Below are positions 54,261 to 64,000 of a stretch of 64,000 bases of DNA, in pieces (position 1 is the first letter of the stretch; each line of letters opens with the position of its first letter). Location: contig JAJEKV010000030.1 in the NCBI GenBank assembly GCA_021234155.1, positions 7,189,890 through 7,253,889 of the forward strand, in the 5' to 3' direction. A model generated the notes under the pieces. It did no database searches. It was not told the DNA's origin and saw nothing but the letters and a program-made list of their open reading frames with translations. The position numbers and the translations under genes were made by a program. This stretch comes from Isoetes taiwanensis (lineage: Eukaryota; Streptophyta; Lycopodiopsida; Isoetales; Isoetaceae).

Positions 54261-55020
54261 GCATACCAACTTCGCTGCTGCATTAGCATTAGTGAATATG
54301 TGAATAGCTACCAAGAAATTGGTGGGTATGCCTTTGGTTAGAAGGGTCGAGTTACAGTTACATGCTTCTTGTACGCAGAAATTTGTGTAGTTCTTGTTGG
54401 TTACACGATATCCGTGGGAGATAATCTAGCCAAGGTATTTCCTGCAGGTGCTCTGAATACGTCATGGATAAATCTTGGGCCTTCACAACTGCTGTCTATT
54501 ATAGCCTAACATTAACAATGTTGAGTGGAGAAGATGATCTGAACAGCAAAACACTATGGAGAGAAGAGAAGCAGCAAGCAACGAAGGAGGAGCAAGAAAC
54601 TTGTGTGTTACACTAACTCATGTGATGGTACATATATATGTGCCACGTCCTCATGTTGGGTGGCAAATAGGAAAAAAGATAAAAAATGAGGGCCCCATGG
54701 GCTAATATAAAATGTCCCACGGGGTACAACGTTAAGTTACAACGTTAAGTTACAATGACTTAACATGTCCAATGTCCAATGCATATCACATTATACTATT
54801 CTAACAAACCACAGTTCTTATCTGCGACCTACAATTGTTTTCATATTTATCTGTTGGTGGAGTGGTAACATATATGTTCATAGTCTTTGCGGTAATATGG
54901 GCTGGTTTGTTTGAAGGGGTTGGTTTTAAGGAAGCAATACCAACTTTCAGAGTGTACAATATTCTGACTGTAACTGGGATTTATGCATATTGTTATTCTG
55001 GATTGCTGCATTCTGTTAGT
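54261..55020 (+). pseudogene. Vacuolar amino-acid transporter (AAAP/AVT-like) fragment split by a solo LTR
   Basis: After a CTACACAG acceptor: YQEIGGYAFG, a TAG, then GRVTVTCFLYAEICVVLVGY, TISVGDNLAKVFP and LGPSQLLSII. The frame is then cut by the LTR at 54519-54806 and resumes with TTVLICDLQLFSYLSVGGVV and VIWAGLFEGVGFKEAIP, IYAYCYSG. These are successive membrane segments of the amino acid/auxin permease family, AVT branch, which exports or stores neutral amino acids across the vacuole membrane. It covers only the middle of a transporter; the downstream part is replaced by a duplicated non-coding segment. A stop, a one-base loss beside the LTR and the missing ends make it non-functional. 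Confidence 0.82.
54519..54806. mobile_element. Solo LTR, 288 bp
   Basis: TGTTGAGTGGAGAAG...CTATTCTAACA with TG/CA ends, inserted in transporter coding sequence. Flanks AACAA (left) and AACCA (right) look like a 5-bp target copy with one change. No internal domain, so it probably arose by recombination between the LTRs of a copia-like element. Confidence 0.75.
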
Positions 55021-55190
55021 GTTCCTTCCAGTCCAGTCCCTTTGGCAACTGAAATAAGCAGTACACAGGAGAAACCGAAGACATCAAAGTATACAGCAGT
55101 ACACATGAGTTGACAACTTATGAGTTGACAACAATATACATCTGTGGCCATTATATGTTTGATATGAAACAATTTTGGTTATTTAGAGCC
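55000..55190 (+). repeat. Right copy of the duplicated segment
   Basis: See the left copy at 54020-54230; the sequence continues from the transporter exon. Confidence 0.8.
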
Positions 55191-55249
55191 ATATGAAGGC
55201 TCCATACTAGGAAGAGACATAAATGAAAGATTATATTCCACTTCAAATG

Positions 55250-55812
55250 ACTCATCGGATGAGGACACCACCTTGTTGAAGGAGCTCAGCTGTATTCTTT
55301 TCAAACAAAGTTCTTGATATTGCATTTCTTCTAACGGGATCTGCGTTGGTGACATTATGGGATTGCAATGCAAATGGTGCATCATCCATAGGTTTTTCAA
55401 CTGCCTCATCTGCGGTAAATGAAATACCTTGAATTTTATACATCCCATACTGACAATACCTCATGGTCTCAGGACGTTTGTTTTTTTCCTGTTGTGCCTT
55501 TGTCTGTGGTCTTGTTCTTAGCATGATCGAGCATCTCTTGCTCATGCGCAATGGACTGTTGCAACTCATCCTTTGCTTCTTCTAACCACTTCTGGTCAAA
55601 GCCATCCCCGTGGATTATACATAAATTGTGCAGCACCAAACATGCTGAGACAACTTGTACGATGTTTTGTAAGTCCATATCATTCCTCTTCAAGAGTATT
55701 CTCCATCTACTATTCAAGCGACCAAAAGTTTGTTCCATTGGCATTATTGTGCTTGATTGAACATAGTTCCAATAATATTCTTCTCTACTCAAACCGTCTT
55801 TGTGGCCTTTGA
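55250..55812 (-). pseudogene. PIF/Harbinger transposase fragment (DDE_4 C-terminal part)
   Basis: On the minus strand SREEYYWNYVQSSTIMPMEQ, TFGRLNSRWRILLKRNDMDL and VQVVSACLVLHNLC form the well known C-terminal part of the Harbinger nuclease; the E in MEQTFGRL is the third catalytic residue. After a frame change near 55520 the tail continues to 55252 (SHNVTNADPVRRNAISR). The two Asp-bearing parts are absent. Confidence 0.82.
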
Positions 55813-56287
55813 GTACAAAATAACACCATTAGGGACATTCTCTTAAACCTTATAGTATTTTGTAAACCTTAATATACAGTACACAAAAACTTGTACAAAC
55901 GAGGATCGCTATGTACGGTCCAGATCTTGGAATAAAGGGCAAATATGCCCATCCGACAGCTCTCGTTGCACAAGGCGCCCAAAATTGAACCAGTATGACT
56001 TTTTAACCATGGTTTGTTGGGGAAAGCCAAGCATTTAAACCGGTACCGGTTTGTGGGCCAAAAAGTTTACAAACCATGTCTGGTTATGCAACATACTTCG
56101 TTAATATGATTTGATGGTGTGATAAACAAATACTATTCGTTTACATGGTAAGTTTAACATGGTTCATTTATACGATTCGATAGTATGATAAATGAGCATA
56201 GCTTTCTGAGATGGTAAGTATAGTTAATCTGTATTCCTACTTAAAGTATATGAAAGATAATATTGCTTAATACAGCAAGTTTTGTGA

Positions 56288-56460
56288 TGAGATGTTTTAG
56301 TCCATCTATCTTCTTTGCTTTACAATGGTGGTGATACAAGATGGTTTACCCCATCTATCCTCTTTGATTTACAATGGTGATAATACAAGATGTTTTACCC
56401 CATCTATTTTCTTTGCTCTACAATGGTGTAATACAACATGATATTGTACAATAATATAGT
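56288..56460. repeat. Tandem repeat, ~60-bp unit, three copies
   Basis: TACAATGGTGGTGATACAAG with ACCCCATCTATCYTCTTTG recurs three times with drift. Confidence 0.75.
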
Positions 56461-56561
56461 GTTTCATGGGCATGGTCTGTAGATACGATATATGGTGTTA
56501 TATTGTAGTATTTTATAGGTATGATTTGGGGGCATTTGATTTATTTATAAATCTCTATAGG

Positions 56562-56830
56562 GCCAAGGAGTCGAACCTTGGGAAATCCAAATCCCTTGAA
56601 TGACATTGAACTGGAATTTCAGAATTCATTTTGTCTATATCAAGCAAGACCAATCCAATCTTAAATCATTCTAAAACCTTGTCATCTCCCAGCCAACTAA
56701 TTCAGCCCTTCATTTGACTTTAAGTTGGAATTTTCGGATGCAACAAGACCAAATGCCTTGAATGACATTGAACTGGAATTTCAGAAATTCATTTTGTATA
56801 TACTATGCAAGACCAATCCAATCTTAGTAA
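56562..56830. repeat. Tandem duplication, unit ~180 bp
   Basis: CTTGAATGACATTGAACTGG to CAAGACCAATCCAATCTT recurs at 56757-56824. Confidence 0.7.
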
Positions 56831-57884
56831 TCGAGTTTATTTCAGTCCTTAAATCATTCTAAAATCTTGTCATCATTTCAGTCCTTAAATCATTCTAAAA
56901 TCTTGTCATCTCCCTGCCAACTAATTCACCCCTTTATTTGAATTTAAGCAATATTGGAATCTATAAAAGTTTGAAGTCAAAGGCATGTCATAGGCACTCT
57001 GATCAAATGAGAACAAGACATTACCAAGGCATTCACCAAGATTGTTCCAAATTTGTTGCCACCTGGATCCACCATCTGCAAGTATAAAAGATGAATGAGA
57101 AAATGCTTTAATTACGATATATATAAGCAGAGATAAGAACATAAATACTTCCCTAAGCCTTTGTTACTTCAAGAGTAGTTCTTAATTTGCTCCTGAAAAA
57201 CAGAGTCGTCCTTTGCCTTCCTTTCTCGGGTCTAAAAGCACTCTCCAAAAGAGGTATATATGCATGAGAATGATATAATGAACTTCAATAGCATAAGATT
57301 CAAAGCAGAAAAGTATTGCATCCATTACCTGCTCCTTCAAGGAGACACCATGATTTTGCTCAGCAATCGCTCCTCTGGATTTTCCTCAAAATTTTCCGAA
57401 CCCTGCATCATCATCTCTTCTCCTTGCAAGTCTCAAAGGAGGAGGACTTCAAATTGTTGGTCTTGTTGTCCACTTTGTTGGTCTTGTAACACTGGCAGTC
57501 GCCCGATTTTAGAGTGGCAGGAGTTCTAAAGCTGGCTGGCCCTTATTCCTTCACCTGTGTTCCTGCAATAAGAAACCCAACAGAAGAATAAACCAAACTA
57601 CTATGATCTTGCAATCTGAATCTTTCTATCTTTTGTCTATGCAAGCACATCTTTTCTCTATGTTTTGGCATTGCAGAAGTTCCCAAGCAATCTACACATT
57701 CGAAACAGAAGGTACAAACATTTGCAACTGAGGGTTCTTACGGGATATGATTCGTCCTTGAGTACCAAATGGAGGTAGAAGCAAAAGATCACCGCCAGAG
57801 GCAGAAGAAGAGACACAGATAGCTTCATAGCAGGATATTGCTTTGAAATTCCTCTTTGCAGATGAAAATCCACAAAACATTTAC

Positions 57885-57985
57885 CTCTTTGTAAACCGCT
57901 TTTGGAGACAACCTGATTCCGCCTCCTCCATTTTGTTCAGCTGGTCAGTGAGAGGAAAGCGGCGGAGGATATTGCCCGTCGACAT
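57885..57985 (-). other. Probable first coding exon of an unidentified gene
   Basis: On the minus strand an AAACCCTAAACCTAAAAGTAG leader, typical of plant mRNAs, is followed by ATG at 57985 and the frame MSTGNILRRFPLTDQLNKME, EAESGCLQKRFTKR up to a GTAAATG donor at 57884. It looks like a genuine gene start; the rest cannot be assembled by eye and no family is recognised. Confidence 0.4.
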
Positions 57986-60353
57986 CTACTTTTAGGTTTA
58001 GGGTTTGAAATTTTCTTAATATTGTTTCAATGAATATCGGTTGATCTAGTTGTTAAAATGAAAAAAACCAGCAATTGTTTATTGGCCTGATGTTTAAGGC
58101 TTTGGCCTTATGTGTTTCAAGTGGCGAGTTCGAAACTGGCTTATGAAGTTTGGAGGACTTTTTTTCTCCATTAATTTTATGCTTATTAATTATAGATTTT
58201 AGAGGGTTTATTTTTTCCATTAGGAATTATATGCTTTATTTTTTAGTATTACCAATGTTGTAGGTAAAGATCAATGTTGATTGCAATGCAGCATGTGCAA
58301 ATAGGGCGGTCGCCCAATTTTCATTAACATGGCACATGGAAACTAAAAAACTTACATCGTGGATAGTATACCATGTTATAAAACACATATATTATATAAC
58401 CATGTATTTTATAATACTTTTTATTAAATAGTTGTGTGGGTATCAAATAGTTGGGGGTTCAAGCTATATTAGCTTACAATTCTTTCAACGTTCTTTACAT
58501 TTTGGATGAGAATGTACACTTTAGATCCTTGTTCGAGGTAATTTGGGAACTGTATGGACTTGGGGAAAGTCCAAAAATAATGAAATTGTGCTTCAATGAA
58601 GGAAAATTGTTCTGCTCCATTGCCTAAGACTAGAATCACTCTACAGCCAACTGAGAAGGTTTTGCATTGGGCACATTTAGAGGGTTTTGCTAGCTATTTG
58701 ATATGCCCATGCTTAAGTAAAAAAGAAAAATGACACATCATTTTAGTTCTTGCTTCATGATGAATCTTCATTGCATCGATCGATCATCTTCGCGACTTTT
58801 ACCCCCCATATTCCAGATTCAATCAAGGATGTTTACAAATCGGCTCGACTGCGTAGTTCAGCATGTGAACGATCAATTGCAGGGTGTGATCTTGCGGCCA
58901 ATTGATGAGCTCTTGGCCGTCGTAAAATCTAGCATGCCTCCTTTGGGCACAAGCAGGCCATGCATGGTTATGGCAGATCATTTGCCCCTAAAGCTCCAAA
59001 GCTCCATACTTTCATATCCTGTTATTTACTGCAAGCTAACTTAACCTAGCCACTTATTTGAATGACCACAAAGTGCTTGAGAAAATGGAAAGCAAGGGTC
59101 AAACAACCTGCAATGAGCTATACCCTAAGTATGCCACTCAAGAATGTTGCACACAATATGACATGAGAGTAATTAGAATTCTATAACCAACGATATGCTA
59201 GACTTCTATATGTATATCTTTACACATCTCGATGAGGGCTCATGATCTTTAAGTTTGCATATTACTTTAACAAGAAATATCACTTCTTTGAAGGAGGGAC
59301 TCAGGTGATTAATGGAGCAATTTAGAGTTTTGTTGAACTGACTTGGTGGATATGGATGTGAATGTAATGGAGATAATTGGAATTGGAAAAAATAACTAAT
59401 TTGGAGAAGGTATTCAATGTAGAAGTATTGCAACCTTCATTTTATGGCGAACATAATTTGCAGTTAAACGATGCATTCAGAGCTATCTTCCATACCACAG
59501 GTCCATTATTAAGCAAGCATTGCGTTGTTAAACATTGAATAATACTGTGTTTGACCCCATAGTTTTGAACATAAAAAGTCGCTACGATAAATTTTTTTGT
59601 ATATCTTCATGATGTACAACACTTTGCAAGAATGGCACCTTCTATTCCATTACAAGAATATATAAACAGTGGGCAAAACTACAGTTAGAAATGTGTGCAA
59701 CCACATCCTCCTACATAAGGATCTCCTATTGCCGGTACTTAACATGGAGAAACAATTCCAACTACCACGTACATTCCTACATAGATATTCTATAACTGTT
59801 GTTGTACATCTCTACATAAGAATATTCTATCACCATTGTTCTCAATTTTGAGAAAAAATTCCAACTCCCACATATATCTACTATGGCAACCTTAATTGCC
59901 CTAATAATTGGCATCTACACACACACCCTACTAAAGTTCATAAATGACTCCAACCATTATACAATTTGAGTATCATATACGAACCCATTTGGCTACTGGA
60001 ACCAAGCTACATTGGATAGGAGTCGAGAAGATTGCAATCAAAACATCGAAGCTAGTTCTAGAAGAGTATTTAACTTGGATGAAGACCCATAGTAACTAGC
60101 TGATCTATGGCTTTATTTAAAGTGGTGCCAATTTCTAGTCAATTTGCAACATTTCTAATTGACTTTACCTTCTAGGCACCAAACTTCTAGTCAATTTGCC
60201 TCATTTCTTCCCTCCCCACCACCAATGCACAACATAAGTGCAACTCAAACATGCAAAGGACACCCTAAACCATTACATGATAAATACTTCGATTGATTCA
60301 AATTCCTCTTTTAACACAAATTATGTGCATGCTTTGTTAAATATTAAACAATA
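57986..60353. other. Region without recognised genes
   Basis: A plus-strand frame at 58730-59044 (RLDCVVQHVNDQLQGVILRP) is the longest, without family match. A loose tandem duplication with CTACATAAGRAT and ACAATTCCAACT occurs at 59700-59880. Confidence 0.45.
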
Positions 60354-60678
60354 TAGGGTAAAAGCATGTTAGGGTGTACCACTTTTGGAACCTGCAAAAG
60401 TACATACACTAGGTACTTCAGAATTGGGTACTTTCTCATTTTTATTTTCATTAAAACTAGTGCAAAAGTCCAAAATAAAAGTCAAGGATGCATTAATATT
60501 CAAAGTTAAGATAAAGATAATGCTACTGGAGATCAAAATATATATAAAAGTTCTAGAATGTACCTTTTTTTGAGATATTACACAGGTACCCAATACCCAG
60601 TCCTGGGTACCTTTTTAGGTACTTTTTTAGTCACTAAATAATACTTTTTAAGGGACACCCTAACATGCTTTTACCCTA
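60354..60678. mobile_element. MITE with 24-bp terminal inverted repeats and TA target site
   Basis: TAGGGTAAAAGCATGTTAGG(GTGT) at the left is matched exactly by its reverse complement at 60655-60678. TA flanks both sides (60352-60353, 60679-60680). 325 bp, no ORF; inner AGGTACTT/GGGTAC motifs are repeated. A TA target is typical of Tc1/mariner-type elements, but the TIR is not a Stowaway one. Confidence 0.85.
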
Positions 60679-61517
60679 TACATGAAGAATACACTGACAA
60701 AACTAGGAAAAAAAAAAATACATTTGCTCAAAATCAATATCTAATTTTTGCCCAATCCAAATTATTATCCTGCAAAGAAGTGTTAGAAACGGTGTTCAAG
60801 GAGCACAGGGGCGCCATCATCAAAGCCATACGATCAGGCCAATGGAGGGGGAGACCGAGACACATAAATTTGACGTTAAGGGATTTGGCCACCAAGGAAA
60901 GGATCCTACGGATGGGACCCAGATTGAGGAATGGAATCAAAGGTGCAGGAGTCTTTAACGGTGATGCGAGACGAGGGGGCTGCACACAGGAGTTGGCCAA
61001 AGCCGGGGACTGAACCAAAAAGCGAGGGATACAAGCGGGGGTCAAGAATGGCAAGGTCTATATACACAAGAGGGGAGAGAACAAGCGACTCAACCGCGCA
61101 GGAACAGAACAGCCAGTTCGCGAGGGGCTAGGGGGGGTCGCGAGGGGATAGAAAAATCAACTGCGAGGCAGAGAAGGAAAACATACCCTCGATGCCTATA
61201 CAATGGGCTGGAGAACATCGCTGAAAAAGCCCAAGAGCGTGCACGCGGTAGAAGGGAACCAGAACAGGGTAATAGGAAGAAACGAAAACGGGGGAAACGA
61301 AGAGCGAGCAACACAAACAAGGTTCGGAGGGCCAACCCCGACAATGAAGACCAGGGGAAGACCAAGGAGGATGGGCATTGGCACAGAAAACACAGAGATA
61401 CAGAAGGAGCAACCTCGGGGGAAAAGACGTTGACATTGTGGTAACGGAACCATTACGGGGTACCCATGGGATGATGGAGAAAGGTTAGAAGGTGCCCAAG
61501 GCTGTGACATAATATGC

Positions 61518-62318
61518 TTGACAGAGACTTGGGAGCATAACGTCAAAAGGCTGCCAGAGGAGGAAGGATACCAGTTGTTCACGTGCTGGAAAGACAGGGA
61601 ATTTAAAATAGGGAGGGGGAGTGCAGGTTTGGCTTGTTATATAAAAAACAGTGCAGTTAACAATGCATGTATGTTACATTCAGATATCAATAAAAGAAAT
61701 ATGGTTTTGAGTGTCCAAATGAAAAACAAGCAAGATATGGTTCTGATAATTGCATATTACCCGCCGAACAGTGATAAACTAGAACTGCTAGATCTGGGAG
61801 AGAATATAACGAAATGGAAGGAACAAGGACCAGTGATTATAATAGGAGATCTAAATGCTAGAACCGGACAGGAACAAGCACAGAGTACGTACACGGATGA
61901 GATAGGGGGCCATACAGTGTATACGATGAGGGCACAGGAGTGGCAGAGGGATACAGAAGATAAGGCAGAGGTCAATGCTAGAGGTGAATTAATGCTGGAA
62001 GTATGCACGGCAACAGGGATGATTATAGCCAATGGTGTGGGAAAATGGAGGGGATCAGGAGGCTTCACGAGCCAAAACACACATGGTAAGAGCATAGTGG
62101 ATTATATAATTGTGAACGAACAAGCAGCAAAAAAGATAGAAGGGCTGATGCTACTGGGAATGGCCGACCGGAGGAGGAAAAGCCATAGACCAATTAAACT
62201 AACAATCGGGCTAGGGGAGAAGCCACAAAAAGACAAAGACAGAAAAGAAAGGAAGATAATAAAGATTGGGGTGAAGATTCAGTTCCAGGAAAACACGCGA
62301 AAACTTTCACCCAAATGA
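61518..62318 (+). pseudogene. LINE ORF2: AP-like endonuclease domain
   Basis: Open for 266 residues: LTETWEH, LIIAYYPPN, VIIIGDLNART (metal/catalytic Asp-Asn pair), SIVDYIIVNEQA and SHRPIKLTI (the catalytic His motif). This domain nicks target DNA to prime reverse transcription. The frame is lost after 62318, before the reverse transcriptase. Confidence 0.85.
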
Positions 62319-64000
62319 TCAAGGAGGAAATGGGAGAATGGAACGGGGAGAGCACAAACGCAAGGGAGAATGGAGACACCCCGAATGACATCATGGTAAG
62401 GGTAGCAACAGAGGTGTTTGGGAAAAAGATCAAAATCAGGAAAAATAGGGCATTTAGAGCTTGAGTATGGTACGATGACGAGTGTAGGGAATACAAGAGG
62501 AAAGTAAGAAAACATAGGGGAAAGGAGACATCACAGAAGAAAGGACATCATACATAAGATTACCAAGAAGAAGAGATACAATAACATTATGAAAGACCAA
62601 TGGTATTTGGGGAAAATGTTGAAAAAAATGCCCCAGGTTTTGGAGAGGACTCAAAAATAAAAAGGAGGGGAAGTAATGTGAAAGCAAAGAACGAACAGGA
62701 TGACATTGGAACCGAGGGATGAGAGAGTTACTTGGATAAATTATACAAGACAGGGGCACCTCCAGTATCCATACCACTACAGCATGATCAGGACAAACCA
62801 TGCTTCAACTTGCTAGATGTAGGGATGGCCCCATGAGCAGGATGGCCAATCATAAAGCTCAGATTTATCACGGACTCACCGCTGAATCACTTTGAAGTGT
62901 GCGAATTAGAAATCGTGAGACGAAAGTTCTGCATATTTTTAACGGCATCATACATACAGGACTCCCGCATGGATGGACATACAACAGAGTCATACCTTTA
63001 CATAAGACAGAATAGAAAAGATCCAGGAATTACGAACAATAATGGTAAGCTCGATTTTTAAGCAAAATGGTTTGGAAAGGTATTGGATAATAAACTAAAG
63101 AAATGGGCGTAAGAAGGAAATATGAGAACACAGGGACAAGCGTGGTTCGAGACCGGAGCACTCAACCACGAGATCATCTAGTGACCCTACGGATATTAAT
63201 AGAAGCGAGAACAAATTGCGGGGAAAGAAAATAATCTGCTGCTTTGTAGATTTCGAAAAAAAGCATTCGATCACGGTTCAGAGAGAAGTCGCTAAAGAGA
63301 TTGATGGACATGCGAGCACCGAGATATGGTAGGATCCATAGCAAGACTATACCACAAGGTGTATGCTAAAATGGAACAGAAGGACAAATTTATAACCTGT
63401 GACACCGGGTAAAGCAGGATGCCCGTTATCACCAACACTTGCTTGGAATATATATAGACGCACTTTCACAGGGGATACATAGCGAGCGTAAGGAGAGACG
63501 AGCATGCCCCAACGCTAGGAGACACGAAGGTACCAATAATGCTATACTGCTGGATGATCTTAGTATGATGGCAACAAAGAACAAAGGAATGCATAGATCG
63601 CTCAAAATTCTAGAACAATTACGTGAGGATCACAGTAATGATTAAGTGAATCTAGCAAAAACTAAGATAGTCATCTTTGGACACAAGAACGGGCATAAAC
63701 CTTTTAAATATAAAGGTAGCGAGATAGAGGAACCAACGTAATATAGATATCTAGGGTATGACCGCATACGGCACGAGGAAATGGACCAAAGGAGCCAATG
63801 CCGATTTCAATCAGCTATAGGAAGCTACTTCAACATGAAAAACTTTTGTAATGAAGTAGAATAACCCACCGGGATATCAAATGCTATCTATTCAAAGCGA
63901 TAATAGCCACCACCCGTTATCTGGGCGAAAGCGAAGCATGGGGGCGAGGCCTATGAGAGAAACTGGGAAAAGGGAAGGAATTCTTAGGCAATGGCAAGCC
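62319..64000 (+). pseudogene. LINE ORF2: reverse transcriptase remnant
   Basis: Broken by many stops. Readable: NGIIHTGLPHGWTYNRVIPL near 62945, then a fragment with GIYIDALSQGI and ILLDDLSMMATKNKGMHRSL (63440-63640), in which the usual YADD box is reduced to LLDD, followed by a frame with LAKTKIVIFGHKNG. No active enzyme is possible from this copy. Confidence 0.75.

Larger units (their letters stand above)
55813..57880. other. Region without recognised genes; tandem repeats
   Basis: Contains two tandem blocks (56288-56460 and 56562-56830) and AT-rich DNA. Minus-strand frames at 57880-57690 and around 57420 could be exons of the gene that starts at 57985, but I recognise nothing in them. Confidence 0.4.
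60779..64000 (+). mobile_element. LINE (non-LTR retrotransposon), degenerate, runs off the right edge
   Basis: Left part (60780-61130) has a basic, nucleic-acid-binding type frame (TVFKEHRGAIIKAIRSGQWR, DLATKERILRMGPRLRNGIK), probably the end of ORF1. ORF2 follows with an apurinic-type endonuclease and then decayed reverse transcriptase. The base composition is more G/A-rich than its surroundings. The 3' end is not in the window. Confidence 0.82.

Noticed and set aside
60385-60593. Frames inside the MITE
   Set aside because: Fully contained in a 325-bp inverted-repeat element on both strands; not protein-like.
62194-62801. Minus-strand frames over the LINE
   Set aside because: Antisense shadows of LINE ORF2; Ser/Phe/Leu-rich composition comes from the A/G-rich sense strand.

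Overview
This window looks like a piece of a large, repeat-rich land-plant nuclear genome. The evidence is: intron-containing plant-type genes, one intact plant-type tRNA methyltransferase gene, Ty3/gypsy chromoviruses and Ty1/copia elements primed by initiator-tRNA-Met, PIF/Harbinger and Helitron remnants, and a LINE. Mobile DNA with HUH-nuclease and Crypton-like recombinase genes makes a non-flowering plant (fern, lycophyte or similar) my guess, but that is inference and weakly held.

Left part (1-26 kb) is a nest of transposons. A Helitron-like gene on the minus strand (25960 down to 18127) was hit twice: by a complete Ty1/copia element (18700-25416, with a perfect 5-bp target duplication) and by a Ty3/gypsy element, here called C, whose 3' LTR ends at 18126. 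The pol gene of C (7361-9467) is cut at its left side by the 5' LTR of a second gypsy element on the minus strand (B, LTR 5681-7360, PBS, gag to 4106). B is in turn cut inside gag by a third gypsy element on the plus strand (A, pol 1-1480, 3' LTR 2335-4105). The 3' LTR of C is also interrupted by a 6.7-kb DNA transposon, F (10011-16726). F has 30-bp terminal inverted repeats and carries a RING-like/AT-hook protein gene, an FCP1-like phosphatase gene and a broken transposase-like gene.

Middle part (26-44 kb): a Replitron-like HUH endonuclease gene with a second ORF (27.4-28.9 kb), a long gene-poor stretch with tandem repeats, a perfect 140-bp-arm inverted repeat (35790-36283), inverted copies of the non-coding repeat that also interrupts the copia element (38133-39335), a tandem repeat with two G-boxes (41.1-41.35 kb), and a decayed 2-oxoglutarate/Fe(II) oxygenase gene (minus, 42130-43308).

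Right part (44-64 kb): a 5.1-kb cassette with short terminal inverted repeats (44035-49149) that encodes a multi-exon Crypton-like tyrosine recombinase. About 170 bp to its right is the one clearly intact conserved gene of the window, TRM8-type tRNA (guanine-N7-) methyltransferase (49323-50150). Then come an orphan exon, a PIF/Harbinger Myb-like ORF and a transposase fragment, a vacuolar amino-acid-transporter-like pseudogene split by a solo LTR, a short first exon of an unidentified gene, a 325-bp MITE and a degenerate LINE that runs off the right edge.

Most genes here do not form a pathway. They are parasites in each other's bodies. The points of greatest interest are element F (a transposon carrying RING-like and FCP1-like genes), the Crypton-like recombinase inside a TIR-bounded unit, and the HUH-nuclease element. 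Exon limits are read by eye from splice-like sequences and are approximate.
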